Shown here in pieces: positions 16,825-26,023 of a DNA stretch of 48,960 nucleotides. Source of the stretch: an uncultured Methylococcaceae bacterium (GTDB lineage: Bacteria; Pseudomonadota; Gammaproteobacteria; Methylococcales; Methylomonadaceae); NCBI GenBank assembly GCA_903945605.1, contig CAJAWH010000097.1, positions 1 to 48,960 of the forward strand, given 5' to 3'. The position numbers were made by a program, and so were the translations under genes. Numbering within the stretch: position 1 is the stretch's first letter; each line of letters starts with the position of its first letter. The notes beneath the pieces are model-generated. The model saw only the letters and a list, made by a program, of their open reading frames with translations, was not told the origin of the DNA and did no database searches.

Positions 16825-19800
16825 ATGATTACGCCTGTTATTTTGACTGCTTCAGCTGCTATGGCTTATGCCAAAACCCACGCCACCCCGATTGCCGTCG
16901 AGGACAACGGCGGCAATATTGCCAGTAACCTCAGCGTGCTGCTTGCTTTGGGCAGCAAGCTGGTGTCGGTGCAGGACACTTCCAGCATCAATCCCTTCTA
17001 TTGGCCTATCAGCGTTGCCGAGGTATTGGCGCTGGGGCCCAAGATGACCGATGGCTGGGGCAATCCCGATACCTTCAATAACATCATCGGTTCGGCGGCG
17101 CATATAGCGGCCAATGCCAGCAAGCTGTTGGCTTTGGGGGAAAGGATCACTACTGGTGGCATCCATGTCAGCGACAGCGTCGCCAATATTGTCGCCAACG
17201 CTACCGTGCTTGCCACGTTGGGCAGCGAGCTGGCCTTGACAGTCATTGACAGTGCCATTGCCATCAACGCCAACCAAGCCGTGCTGCTGTCTTTGGCGCA
17301 TACATTCGGTGGCGGGTTTAAGGGTTTCACCCTGCCCGATGGCTCCAACATCAGCATCCAGTCCTCCGACGGTGCGTCGCTGACACTGACAGCTGCCAAT
17401 GCCGTCGCCTTTGTTGCCGAAGGCCTGACCGCGCCCCTACATATCGTGGACACTGGCAGCAACTTTGCCAGCTATCTCGACGCGCTTGCGGCAATGGGCG
17501 GGCAGCTGTTGTCGGTGCAGGACACCGATGGTCAGTGGTATTGGAACGGCTGGGAATCTTACTACGGCCCTGTCCCGATCGGCACGGCTATCAGCGTCGC
17601 CGATGTGTTGGCGCTCGCCCCTAAAATGGTCGATTTCCAAGGTGACCCGGCACAGTTCACCACCATTCTTGACACCGCCGCCAACATCAACGCCAACCTG
17701 GTGGCCATTCTGTCGGTCAAAGGGCTGCAAACGTTTGTGCTGCCAGACGGTATCAGCATCAGCATTCAGTCCTACGACGGCGTGTCGCTGACGCTGACCG
17801 CCGCCAACGCAGTTGCCTTTATTGCCGAAGGTCTGACTGCGCCCCTGCATATCGTGGATACTGGTAGCGACATTGCCAGCTACCTTGACACGCTGGCGAC
17901 CATGGGCGGGCAGCTACTGTCGGTGCAAGACACCGACAGCCAGCAGTATTGGAACGGTTGGGGCTACAACAATGGCCCCATTCCTTTTGGTTCTGCTATC
18001 AGCGTCGCCGATGTGCTGGCACTCGCCCCTAAAATGGTCGATTTCCAAGGTAACCCCGAACAGTTCACCAATATCTTTGACACCGCTGCCAACATCAACG
18101 CCAACCAGGCCGCGTTGCTGTCCTTGGGCAACGCGCTCTGTGGCTTCACCTTGCCCGACGGTAGCCGCATTGGCATTGAGTCGTCCGACGGCGTGTCGCT
18201 GACACTGACCGCCACCAACGCGGTTTCCCTTGTTGCCGAAGGCTTGACCATGCCCATGCATATCGTGGACACCGGCAGCGACATTGCTGGTTATCTCGAT
18301 ACGCTGGCGGCAATGGGCGGGCAGCTGCTGTTGGTGCAAGACACCGACACCCAGCAGTATTGGGACGGTTGGAACTACTACAATCAGCCCATTCCTTTCG
18401 GTTCTGCCATCAGCGTTGCCGATGTGCTGGCACTTGCCCCCAAGACGGTTGATTTCCAAGGTAACCCCGAACAGTTCACCAACATCATTGATAGCACCGC
18501 CGTTGTCGCCGCCAACGTAGTGCAACTACTGGCACTAGGCGGACAGATACCCGTCGGGGCCATTCATGTCACTGACAGTGCCGCCAATGTTGCCGCCAAT
18601 GCCTCTGCGCTTGCTACCTTAGGCAGCGAACTGACTTTGACCGTCACCGACAGTGCCGCCAACATCAACGCCAACCAATCCGCCATCTTGTCGGTCGGCG
18701 GGCTGAAGGCGTTCGTTTTGCCCGATGGTACCAGCATCAGCATCCAGTCCTCCGATGGCGCATTGTTGACCCTGACGGCCGCCAGTGCCGTTGCCCTTGT
18801 CGCCGAAGGCCTGACTGCGCCTCTGCATATCGTGGACACTGGCGGCAATATTGCCGGCTGCAATCTCGACGCGCTGGTTGCCATGGGCGGGCAGCTGTTG
18901 TCGGTGCAGGACACCGATGGTCAGTGGTATTGGAACGGCTGGGAATCTTACTACTCCCCCATCCCTTTCGGCTCGCCTATCAGCGTCGCCGATGCGCTTG
19001 CACTCGCCCCCAAGACGGTCGATTTCCTAGGCAACCCCGAACAGTTCACCCACATTGTCGACAGTGCCGCCGATGTTGCCGCCCATGCCGCCCAACTACT
19101 GGCACTGGGCGTACAGATACCCGTCGGTGCTGTCCACGTCATTGACAGTGCCGCCAACGTCGTTGCCAACGCCACTGCGCTAGCCACTTTGGGTAACGAG
19201 GTGAACGTAAGCGTCACCGACAATGCCGCTAATATTGTCGCCAACGCCACTGCGCTGACCACCTTGGGTAGCGAGCTGACGCTGACGTTGAACGTCAGCG
19301 ACCGGGCTGCCAATATACAAGCCAATCTCGACAGTTTACAGGTCGTCGCGGGGCAAATTGGCAGCCTGACCTTGACCCTCACCAATGCCGGAATCCCTCG
19401 GCTGGCTATTACCGCCGCACAATTGTCCGGCGATGCAGCTGTATTGGACTTGATCGTTGGTGCCTATACCTTGGCTGTCAGTGATGTGGCGGTGAGCAAC
19501 TTGACCAGTGTGTTTGCCAACCTCCAAGTGCAAGCAGTGTCCGTGTCCGACAGTGCCAGCAAAATCCAAGCGGCACTCAACACCCTACAAGCCGACTACG
19601 CTAAAATCTCCAGCATCAGCTTGACCAACAGTGGCACGCCGGCACTGACCATGTTCGCCAGCCACTTCTTGGCGGATGCACGCACGTTGGGTAAGATTGT
19701 CACGCCTTATAGCATTGCCTTGGCTGACAAAGGCACGCCTACCCTATCCATTGCAGCCAGCCAATTCGCGATTGACGCTCCTGCCATGTCCAAGATAATC

Positions 19801-20460
19801 ACCCCCTACAATCTGGCTTTGAGCGACAATGGCATTATCGCCCTTACTGCCAGCCAGTACAGCCAAGATGGTGCAGTCTTGGGTAAGCTCAGCAGTGCTT
19901 ATAGTATCAGTATCAGCGGCGAACTGGTTGCCAACGTGGCGACCGATGTCAAGAACAGCCATGTCACCGCCATCGGCATCACCGACACCGTCGCCCACAT
20001 TAGTGCCGGCCTCAGCAGTTTGGCAAGTAACCTTGGTAAGCTGTCCGGTATTGCCCTGACCGATTCGGGCATCCCCACACTGTCCTTGGCTGCAACACAA
20101 GTGACCAGCACTCTCGGTGTGCTGAATGCCATCACCACGCCCTATCTGTTGTCGGTTAAGGACACCGTTGCCAACCTGAACAAGCTGGCCTTGGGCGGTG
20201 TGCATGACAGCCTGATTGAAATTATGCCTACGTTAATACTGGCCACCCTCACCGAAAACACCCAAGTCGCCGACCTCAACCTGTCACAGATCAAACTGAC
20301 CGGCGATTCCATCACCGAAAAGGCTTATCAAGGCACTGGCACCGAAGTGGACATTGTTGGCAGCAACAACACCGTGTTGCACCAACTGTTCTTCACCCAT
20401 GACAGCGAAGCCCAGCTGCATTTGTTGGGTATTGGCAGCACCGTGGTGCATGTGATGTAA
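16825..20460 (+). CDS. Large repetitive protein, probable secreted/surface protein
   Basis: 1211 residues built almost entirely of repeats. One type is a short 'SD.AANI.ANL..L..L' helix followed by 'LTLT' strands, seen throughout. This repeat is known from very large extracellular proteins of diverse proteobacteria that are often exported by type I secretion. A second, longer unit of about 136 residues occurs four times (starting near residues 168, 302, 442 and 630). Each contains 'EGLTAPLHIVDTG', 'MGGQLLSVQDTD', an aromatic-rich 'QWYWNGWESYYGP'-type loop and 'ISVADVLALAPK.VDF.GNP'. A degenerate first copy lies near residues 45-85. There is no classical N-terminal signal peptide. The C-terminal ~75 residues are non-repetitive, hydrophobic/acidic and lack Lys clusters, compatible with a C-terminal secretion signal (inference). 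No secretion genes are nearby. Very few Cys and high Ala/Thr/Asp are typical of surface proteins. G+C is visibly higher than in flanking DNA. Confidence 0.75.
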   Translation: MITPVILTASAAMAYAKTHATPIAVEDNGGNIASNLSVLLALGSKLVSVQDTSSINPFYWPISVAEVLALGPKMTDGWGNPDTFNNIIGSAAHIAANASKLLALGERITTGGIHVSDSVANIVANATVLATLGSELALTVIDSAIAINANQAVLLSLAHTFGGGFKGFTLPDGSNISIQSSDGASLTLTAANAVAFVAEGLTAPLHIVDTGSNFASYLDALAAMGGQLLSVQDTDGQWYWNGWESYYGPVPIGTAISVADVLALAPKMVDFQGDPAQFTTILDTAANINANLVAILSVKGLQTFVLPDGISISIQSYDGVSLTLTAANAVAFIAEGLTAPLHIVDTGSDIASYLDTLATMGGQLLSVQDTDSQQYWNGWGYNNGPIPFGSAISVADVLALAPKMVDFQGNPEQFTNIFDTAANINANQAALLSLGNALCGFTLPDGSRIGIESSDGVSLTLTATNAVSLVAEGLTMPMHIVDTGSDIAGYLDTLAAMGGQLLLVQDTDTQQYWDGWNYYNQPIPFGSAISVADVLALAPKTVDFQGNPEQFTNIIDSTAVVAANVVQLLALGGQIPVGAIHVTDSAANVAANASALATLGSELTLTVTDSAANINANQSAILSVGGLKAFVLPDGTSISIQSSDGALLTLTAASAVALVAEGLTAPLHIVDTGGNIAGCNLDALVAMGGQLLSVQDTDGQWYWNGWESYYSPIPFGSPISVADALALAPKTVDFLGNPEQFTHIVDSAADVAAHAAQLLALGVQIPVGAVHVIDSAANVVANATALATLGNEVNVSVTDNAANIVANATALTTLGSELTLTLNVSDRAANIQANLDSLQVVAGQIGSLTLTLTNAGIPRLAITAAQLSGDAAVLDLIVGAYTLAVSDVAVSNLTSVFANLQVQAVSVSDSASKIQAALNTLQADYAKISSISLTNSGTPALTMFASHFLADARTLGKIVTPYSIALADKGTPTLSIAASQFAIDAPAMSKIITPYNLALSDNGIIALTASQYSQDGAVLGKLSSAYSISISGELVANVATDVKNSHVTAIGITDTVAHISAGLSSLASNLGKLSGIALTDSGIPTLSLAATQVTSTLGVLNAITTPYLLSVKDTVANLNKLALGGVHDSLIEIMPTLILATLTENTQVADLNLSQIKLTGDSITEKAYQGTGTEVDIVGSNNTVLHQLFFTHDSEAQLHLLGIGSTVVHVM
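17325..19080 (+). repeat. Four long imperfect tandem coding repeats
   Basis: Within the repeat-protein gene, near-identical DNA segments recur at spacings of about 408, 411 and 566 bases, judged from the positions of the 'EGLT.P.HIVDTG' codons near 17420, 17828, 18239 and 18805. The last interval is longer because an extra 'SD.AANV.ANA.ALATLGSEL' block is inserted. Such DNA repeats can expand or contract by recombination. Confidence 0.8.
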
Positions 20461-20630
20461 GTGGGGCGGGTTGTTAACCGACAACATCCTTTGCCGTGAC
20501 GTTGTCGCTTTATGGTCAAAATCTGGTGCGAATTCATTCGCACCTACAGGTTATGCGCAGCCCAAACATTTAAAACAACCACCTTGTGATCGTGTCTTTG
20601 GGCTGCGCCCTTAATATCATTGACACAATT

Positions 20631-20659
20631 TTGTATAGACACCCGCAATCCTTTACAAT
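20631..20659 (+). promoter_or_regulatory. Candidate sigma-70 promoter of DHH gene
   Basis: TTGTAT and TACAAT separated by 17 bases. The predicted start point near 20666 supports translation from the ATG at 20692 rather than the longer frame beginning at 20620. Confidence 0.4.
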
Positions 20660-20691
20660 GCCCATTACAGGTTATTTTCTACGGTAAATCT

Positions 20692-21648
20692 ATGCAAATT
20701 GATGTTTTTAACGGCGATGCCGATGGCCTTTGTGCATTGGTGCAACTTCGCCTTGCCCGGCCCACAGAGTCACACCTGGTGACCGGCATCAAACGGGACA
20801 TCCAACTTTTGGAAAAAATTTCCGTCCAGCCAGGCGACCAACTTACCGTACTGGACATTTCTTTGGAAAAAAACCGCACCGCACTCGACCAAATTTTGGC
20901 CATTGGTGCCAGTATCTTCTACGTTGACCACCATCAAGCGGGTGACATCCCAGAACATCCTAACCTGATTACCCTGATAGACACCGACCCTAATATCTGC
21001 ACCAGCTTGTTGGTCAACCAATATTTGCAAGGCAAATACCTGGCATGGGCCGTTACCGCCGCGTATGGTGACAACTTATTGGCGGTGGCGGAAAAAGCCG
21101 CGCAACCTTTAGGCTTATCTGAACGGCAGCTCAACCAGCTTAAAACTTTAGGCACCTGCATCAATTATAATGGTTATGGCGGCAGTATTTCTGACTTGCA
21201 TTTTGCCCCCGATTCGCTGTATCGTGAATTGGCCTCTTATGTGTCGCCGTTTGACTTTATGGATGACAATACCGCCATCCACCAACAACTGTTGGGTGGC
21301 TACGCCGAAGATATGGCTTTGGCCCTGCAAATAAAGCCCGAATACGTGACCGCGCGAATCGCCGTGTACATCCTGCCGGATGTGGCGTGGTCGCGCCGTA
21401 TCAGTGGCGTTTTTGGCAATGAATTGGCCAATTTGCATCCCGGCCGTGCCCACGCTGTGCTGAGCGTCACCGGACGGGGCGATTACCAAATCAGTGTGCG
21501 AGCACCTTTAACCAACAATACCGGCGCTGATGAATTATGTTCGGCCTTCCCTACAGGGGGCGGGCGTAAAAGTGCAGCCGGTATCAATCATCTGCCAGTT
21601 GACCAGCTGGCAACCTTCATTACGGCATTTGAACAAAAATACCCGTAA
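20692..21648 (+). CDS. DHH-family phosphoesterase
   Basis: 318 residues from the ATG at 20692, where the conserved N-terminus 'MQIDVFNGDADGLCALVQL' begins. Motif I is 'NGDADG' (7-12), motif II is Asp55 in 'LTVLDIS', motif III is 'VDHHQ' (Asp79-His80-His81), and the C-terminal DHHA1 domain carries 'FPTGGGRKSAAGIN'. DHH-DHHA1 proteins are manganese-dependent phosphodiesterases or phosphatases acting on nanoRNA, cyclic dinucleotides or 3'-phosphoadenosine 5'-phosphate (pAp). The gene is followed after 35 bp by cysC, so a role in clearing pAp made from PAPS is attractive (inference). It is smaller than RecJ, and the exact substrate cannot be read from sequence. Confidence 0.85.
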   Translation: MQIDVFNGDADGLCALVQLRLARPTESHLVTGIKRDIQLLEKISVQPGDQLTVLDISLEKNRTALDQILAIGASIFYVDHHQAGDIPEHPNLITLIDTDPNICTSLLVNQYLQGKYLAWAVTAAYGDNLLAVAEKAAQPLGLSERQLNQLKTLGTCINYNGYGGSISDLHFAPDSLYRELASYVSPFDFMDDNTAIHQQLLGGYAEDMALALQIKPEYVTARIAVYILPDVAWSRRISGVFGNELANLHPGRAHAVLSVTGRGDYQISVRAPLTNNTGADELCSAFPTGGGRKSAAGINHLPVDQLATFITAFEQKYP

Positions 21649-21683
21649 TTTTTCTTATCCCCGATCAGGTGTAAACTTACTAT

Positions 21684-22298
21684 ATGACCAAAAGCTCCAA
21701 TACCGTCTGGCATCACGCCACTGTCACCCGTGCCGATAGGGAAAGATTGCATCAGCACAAAAGCGCTATCTTATGGTTTACTGGCTTGTCCGGTTCAGGA
21801 AAGTCAACCTTGGCTCATGCCGTGGAAGATTATCTGCACAAAGCCAGTTGCACCACCTTTGTGCTGGATGGTGACAACGTGCGCCATGGTTTATGCAGTG
21901 ATTTGGGCTTCAGCGATAACGACCGAGTTGAGAATATCAGGCGTATTGGCGAGTTGGCCAAATTGATGGTGGAAGCGGGCATTATCACCTTGACCGCCTT
22001 TATATCCCCTTTCAGGTCAGACCGGAATGCTGCCAGAAACTTGGTGCCGCATGGTGATTTTTTGGAAATTTATTGCCAGTGCCCTATCGAAACCTGCGAA
22101 CAGCGTGATGTCAAAGGGCTGTACAAAAAAGCCCGCGCCGGTCATATTCCGCACTTTACCGGCATTGGTTCCCCCTATGAAGCGCCGGAGCATCCAGAGC
22201 TAATTATTGACACCCATGAGCAATCTTTGGCAGAAAGCGTCGATAAGGTCATCAATCTGCTGGTTGAGCGTGGCATGTTGGCAAGCCAGCCAAAATAA
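21684..22298 (+). CDS. cysC: Adenylyl-sulfate (APS) kinase
   Basis: 204 residues, typical for stand-alone CysC. The P-loop is 'GLSGSGKST' (residues 34-42). '[20 protein letters not shown]' is the APS-binding signature, and '[20 protein letters not shown]' and '[14 protein letters not shown]' complete the family pattern, with '[20 protein letters not shown]' near the lid. It phosphorylates APS to PAPS with ATP in assimilatory sulfate activation or for sulfotransfer. No sulfurylase (cysDN) or PAPS reductase is within the window. Its upstream neighbour is a DHH phosphoesterase. Confidence 0.96.
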   Translation: MTKSSNTVWHHATVTRADRERLHQHKSAILWFTGLSGSGKSTLAHAVEDYLHKASCTTFVLDGDNVRHGLCSDLGFSDNDRVENIRRIGELAKLMVEAGIITLTAFISPFRSDRNAARNLVPHGDFLEIYCQCPIETCEQRDVKGLYKKARAGHIPHFTGIGSPYEAPEHPELIIDTHEQSLAESVDKVINLLVERGMLASQPK

Positions 22299-22336
22299 GC
22301 CGATAAGGGCGGCAAGCCCATGTTGCCAAAATGTTT

Positions 22337-23107
22337 TTAGCTGTTAAACCGGTCTTTCAAATGCCGGATAGCGGCAAACACCTCCACTGCTGGCTTGCCC
22401 TCCCTAGCACAGCTTTTTTGTACAGACGGGCTATCGGTACGTAAAAAAGGATTGCTTGCCCGCTCTTCAGCCAAGGTGCTGGGTACTGTGGGCAGTCCGT
22501 TTGTTCGGCATTGGTCGACCCAGCGCATTTTTTCTTGTAGCGCCTGGTTGTCGGGTTCTAGTGTCAAAGCGAATCGTCCGTTGCTTTGGCTATATTCATG
22601 GCTGCAATAAATGCGCGTTTCTGATGGTAACCCCTTAAGCTTTTGCAAAGAAGCCCAAAGCTGTCCGGCCGTCCCTTCAAACAGACGGCCACAGCCCATC
22701 ACAAATAAAGTGTCACCACAAAACAACAGCCCGTCTTCAGCAAAATAATACACAATATGTCCGCTGGTATGCCCGGGCGTGGCAATCACTTGGGCTTTGT
22801 GCTGGCCAATGGCAACCACGTCGTTCTCCATTACGCCTCGGTCAACGTCGGGTATACGATGCTGGTCGGCGGCAGCGGCAATCACCATGCAGCTGGTTTG
22901 GGCTTTTAGTGCGGTAATGCCGCCGATGTGGTCGCTATGGTGGTGGGTTATCAGTATCTGGCTTAATTGCCAGCCATATTGGCTTAAAGCTGCCAAAACA
23001 GGTGCTGCAACGGCGGGGTCTATAGCCGCTGTTTGTCCCGATTCGCCATCATGCAGCAAATAAATATAATTGTCGTTTAATACGGGCAACTGGATAATAG
23101 TCAACAT
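22337..23107 (-). CDS. gloB: Hydroxyacylglutathione hydrolase (glyoxalase II)
   Basis: 256 residues, the normal length. The metallo-beta-lactamase metal site 'THHHSDHIGG' is at 54-63, with further ligands in 'ATPGHTSGHIVYY' and 'LFCGDTLFVMGCGRLFEG', and the C-terminal substrate-binding region has 'YCSHEYSQSNGRFALTLEPD' and 'NPFLRTD'. It hydrolyses S-lactoylglutathione to D-lactate and glutathione in methylglyoxal detoxification. It lies 30 bp downstream of the MgtC-like gene on the same strand, and its end faces cysC. Confidence 0.96.
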   Translation of the reverse strand: MLTIIQLPVLNDNYIYLLHDGESGQTAAIDPAVAAPVLAALSQYGWQLSQILITHHHSDHIGGITALKAQTSCMVIAAAADQHRIPDVDRGVMENDVVAIGQHKAQVIATPGHTSGHIVYYFAEDGLLFCGDTLFVMGCGRLFEGTAGQLWASLQKLKGLPSETRIYCSHEYSQSNGRFALTLEPDNQALQEKMRWVDQCRTNGLPTVPSTLAEERASNPFLRTDSPSVQKSCAREGKPAVEVFAAIRHLKDRFNS

Positions 23108-23137
23108 ATTAGTGGCTTATCGAAATAAAAGTGGGGG

Positions 23138-23854
23138 TTAATCAATAGTGCTAGGATTCCAAAAAGCTTGCGTGACTGATGATTGAGCCATCAATTTTTC
23201 CACAATGGCATCTAATACGTCCGAGTCCACTGACGTGGACAATAGTGTGGCAAAAATTTGCACCTCATTCTGTACAAAAGGATGCACATCAAAATCACCA
23301 ACCGGATAGTTGGCTTCATCCAACAATAATTCCAACTGGTCCATGGTGGATTTCTGAAATTGCCGGTCACAGATCACACAAACACAATAGGTGACTTCGC
23401 TGGCGGTGTCATCAATCGGCTGGCGATTAATGATGTTGACCAACGGCCTTAACAACGTGTTCCCCGCCAATACAAAACCAGCCGCCAGCGTTGCTTCCAG
23501 TATCAAATCCGCACCGGCACAAGCACCGACCGCAGCTGCCCCCCACAGCGTGGCAGCCGTGTTTAGCCCGCGTATGTTGCCGTCACCTTTCATTATCACA
23601 CCGGCACCCAAAAAACCAATGCCGGACACCACATAAGCCGCCACATGCACCGCTCCGCCATGACCATCCAAACGGTTCGCCATATCGACAAACACCGCCG
23701 CCCCCACCGCAACCAACACATTTGTCCTTAGCCCCGCCGTCCGTTGCCGGTATTGGCGTTCCAAACCGATCAAGCCACCCAAGACAAAAGCCGTAGACAG
23801 GCTGATAAAGCTATCAAGCAAAGACACAATATTAATGTTTTGAAAGGCTTCCAT
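23138..23854 (-). CDS. MgtC/SapB-family membrane protein
   Basis: 238 residues. The N-terminal half contains the MgtC domain with '[20 protein letters not shown]', '[20 protein letters not shown]' and '[13 protein letters not shown]', plus about four to five membrane segments up to '[16 protein letters not shown]'. The C-terminal ~90 residues form a soluble ACT-like region seen in longer members. MgtC of Salmonella affects ATP synthase and magnesium homeostasis during virulence; the role in free-living bacteria is unclear, so no symbol is given. It probably shares a transcript with gloB. Confidence 0.9.
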   Translation of the reverse strand: MEAFQNINIVSLLDSFISLSTAFVLGGLIGLERQYRQRTAGLRTNVLVAVGAAVFVDMANRLDGHGGAVHVAAYVVSGIGFLGAGVIMKGDGNIRGLNTAATLWGAAAVGACAGADLILEATLAAGFVLAGNTLLRPLVNIINRQPIDDTASEVTYCVCVICDRQFQKSTMDQLELLLDEANYPVGDFDVHPFVQNEVQIFATLLSTSVDSDVLDAIVEKLMAQSSVTQAFWNPSTID

Positions 23855-23923
23855 AGTTGCAAAGGGTTATGGGTGTGGGCGGGCAATGCCCGTGATCAGC
23901 CTGATCTGTAAACCAGCAGGCAC

Positions 23924-23957
23924 AAAAAAGCCGCAAGGCCAACTGGCGATGCGGCTT
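23924..23957 (-). terminator. Terminator of rplM-rpsI
   Basis: Read on the minus strand, AAGCCGC and GCGGCTT enclose an inner CGCC/GGCC-type stem and are followed by six T in all. It starts 20 bp after the rpsI stop codon. Confidence 0.85.
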
Positions 23958-23977
23958 CTTGCCAAGCAGGATGCTGC

Positions 23978-24373
23978 TTAACGTTTTGAGTACTGAGGAC
24001 GTTTTCTGGCTTTGTGCAAACCCACTTTTTTACGTTCAACAATACGGGAATCGCGGGTTACAAAACCGGCTTTACGAAGCAGCGGCCGTAGTGATTCGTC
24101 GTAGTTCATCAATGCGCGTGACAAACCGTGGCGGATGGCACCGGCTTGACCAGAAGGGCCACCGCCTTTGACAATAATGTTAAGGTCAAACTGGCCTTCC
24201 ATTTCCACGCATTCCAACGGCTGGCGAGAAACCATTTGGTCGGTTTTACGGCCAAAATAGTCTTCAAGGTTTTTGGCATTGACGATGATTTTGCCGCTGC
24301 CTTTAGTGGCATAAACGCGGGCTATAGCACTTTTCCGGCGACCGGTTCCATAATATTGAGCTGCTGCTGCCAT
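23978..24373 (-). CDS. rpsI: Small ribosomal subunit protein uS9
   Basis: 131 residues with the S9 signature '[20 protein letters not shown]' and '[19 protein letters not shown]', ending '[12 protein letters not shown]', whose terminal Lys-Arg contacts tRNA in the ribosomal P site. It follows rplM by 15 bp in the universal rplM-rpsI pair. Confidence 0.98.
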   Translation of the reverse strand: MAAAAQYYGTGRRKSAIARVYATKGSGKIIVNAKNLEDYFGRKTDQMVSRQPLECVEMEGQFDLNIIVKGGGPSGQAGAIRHGLSRALMNYDESLRPLLRKAGFVTRDSRIVERKKVGLHKARKRPQYSKR

Positions 24374-24388
24374 GTGATATCTACTCGA

Positions 24389-24817
24389 TTAAATGTCTAA
24401 AGTTTTTGGCTGTTGTGCCTGATGTTCGTGTTCAGGCCCTGCATAGACCTTTAATTTTTTGAACATTGCACGCCCTAACGGATTTTTGGGCAACATGCCC
24501 TTTACCGCAGTAGTCAGGATACGGTCCGGGAAAGTCTGTCTTAGCTTGCCTAATGCAACAGTCTTAAGGTTGCCGGTATAGCCAGTGTGATGGTGATAGA
24601 GCTTATCTTTCTCTTTATTGCCGGTCACGCCGATTTTTTCGACATTGATGACAATAATATAATCGCCGGTATCAACATGTGGCGTATATTCAGGTTTATG
24701 TTTACCGCGAAGACGTAGGGCAATTTCAGAAGCAAGGCGGCCTAGCGTCTTTCCATCTGCATCAACTACGTACCAATCTCGCTTTACTTCGGCTGGTTTT
24801 GCACTAAATGTTTTCAT
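24389..24817 (-). CDS. rplM: Large ribosomal subunit protein uL13
   Basis: 142 residues, the standard length. Conserved segments are '[20 protein letters not shown]', '[20 protein letters not shown]', '[14 protein letters not shown]' and '[20 protein letters not shown]'. An early 50S assembly protein. A consensus-like promoter lies about 40 bp upstream. Confidence 0.98.
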   Translation of the reverse strand: MKTFSAKPAEVKRDWYVVDADGKTLGRLASEIALRLRGKHKPEYTPHVDTGDYIIVINVEKIGVTGNKEKDKLYHHHTGYTGNLKTVALGKLRQTFPDRILTTAVKGMLPKNPLGRAMFKKLKVYAGPEHEHQAQQPKTLDI

Positions 24818-24862
24818 CGTTACTCGGTATTTCTGTTAAAGGTGCAATGTATAAAAGCGAGA

Positions 24863-24891
24863 ATTGTACTGGATAAAGCCTAACAGATCAA
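24863..24891 (-). promoter_or_regulatory. Sigma-70 type promoter of rplM-rpsI
   Basis: On the minus strand: TTGATC, 17 bases, TACAAT. The predicted start point near 24856 gives a leader of about 40 nt. Confidence 0.65.
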
Positions 24892-24914
24892 TGTTAATTT
24901 TGCTTTATCAACTG

Positions 24915-24978
24915 GTGTGACGCAAAGGGTAAGCCTTCTGGCTACCCTCACACGTTCCCTGAGCGAGGTTGAAGGGAA
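24915..24978. repeat. Two adjacent stem-loops, REP-like palindromic element
   Basis: GTGTGA (24915) and TCACAC (24948-24953) enclose a second stem, GGGT-AGCC / GGCT-ACCC. This is followed directly by TTCCCT (24955-24960) and AGGGAA (24973-24978) around 'gagcgaggttga'. The second palindrome resembles the widespread intergenic REP-type repeats with a 'CTGAGCGA.GT.GAAGGG' core. It lies between rplM and the EEP-family gene. No second copy was noticed in this window. Confidence 0.5.
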
Positions 24979-25042
24979 TTGCAGCCGAGCTTAGCAATAA
25001 TCCAGCACCAACAAATAAAATCGGCACTGTCCACTTGGTCTG

Positions 25043-25885
25043 TCAATACAGTTCGAACCTTGCCAAGTAGCCGAAATGGTCAGAAACCACAGGGTAAAAG
25101 TTGCCGTCAAAAATGGTTTCCATAAATTTGACGCGCAGCGGGTGGCCGTTGCGCTTAAAAATATGGTCGATGCGCTTGGCAGGCGAATTTTTCCAGCCGT
25201 CTATTTGCCCTCGGTAACTGGGCTGGTAAAAACGCTGTGGATGCAATTCGTAAAATTGATCGACATAATCGCCATTGCCGACAATATGGTTGTAAGCGTG
25301 TTCCCCTGCCGGTGCGTTAAAATCGCCCACCAGCAAATCGCCACGGACACCAAAATGCAATCGTGAATCAATCAATTGCCGCAGCTTGCGGAATTCATCA
25401 AAAAAGCCATGATGTGCCCAGCTTAAATGTACATTGGCGATATGCAGCAAGCCAAACCACGGCACATCAATACAAGACACAGTGATATTGCGCGACATGT
25501 AGTTGTCTTTACGGCAGTCCGCCGACACATACGCCGAATGGTTATGGCGCATGGGGTGGCGGCTCATAATGGCAGTGCCTTCGCGCCAACGCAAAAAACC
25601 TATATGGCTCCAATCCTGATGGATATGAAAGCCATGCCCCCATTGCCGCAAGCGTTTGCAAATCCGAAAAGCCATATTGGACGGGCCTTCACCATAGGGG
25701 CGGGTGATCGGGTCGTGCATATATTCCGCCACTTCTTGGAAGCACACCACATCAACCCGCAACTGGGCTATCGCCTCGGCAATAATCTGCACTTCCCGTT
25801 CATGATGGTGCATGGTGTCAAAAGGGCAATGGCGCGGATGCTGCTCGTAGGTGTGCAGGTTCAGGGTCAGTAGCGAGAGTTCCAT
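25043..25885 (-). CDS. Endonuclease/exonuclease/phosphatase (EEP) family protein
   Basis: 280 residues of the EEP (DNase I-like) fold. 'LLTLNLHTYE' near the N-terminus supplies the first Asn, 'DVVCFQEVAEYM' the metal-binding Glu, 'HIANVHLSWAHHGF' and 'DLLVGDFNAPAGEHAYNHIV' the catalytic Asp-x-Asn, and 'VVSDHFGYLARF' the terminal Asp-His pair. The family includes nucleases and phospholipid or sugar-phosphate phosphatases; no signal peptide is seen, so it is probably cytosolic. Substrate cannot be assigned. The gene stands alone between the REP-like element and two lipoprotein genes. A GTTCGAACC string near its 3' end is coding sequence and not part of a tRNA. Confidence 0.85.
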   Translation of the reverse strand: MELSLLTLNLHTYEQHPRHCPFDTMHHHEREVQIIAEAIAQLRVDVVCFQEVAEYMHDPITRPYGEGPSNMAFRICKRLRQWGHGFHIHQDWSHIGFLRWREGTAIMSRHPMRHNHSAYVSADCRKDNYMSRNITVSCIDVPWFGLLHIANVHLSWAHHGFFDEFRKLRQLIDSRLHFGVRGDLLVGDFNAPAGEHAYNHIVGNGDYVDQFYELHPQRFYQPSYRGQIDGWKNSPAKRIDHIFKRNGHPLRVKFMETIFDGNFYPVVSDHFGYLARFELY

Positions 25886-26023
25886 TGGCTTTGCCGGAGA
25901 TAACTGCTTATGTAAGTGAATATTTCGGTGTTGAGTTACAACCGTAAGTCAGGTTTGTGCAAATGGCTGCTGGCAGTTGTACAGCTAAAGCTGATATCCA
26001 AACTATCCACAAACATCAGCCAC

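Noticed and set aside
17914-18525. 203-residue open frame antisense to the repeat-protein gene
   Set aside because: Produced by the repetitive codon pattern of the sense gene; its translation is His/Gly/Val repeats mirroring the sense repeats, and similar antisense frames recur in each unit.
25047-25057. GTTCGAACC string resembling a tRNA T-loop
   Set aside because: It is the 3' end of the EEP-family gene; no acceptor stem, anticodon arm or D-loop can be built around it.
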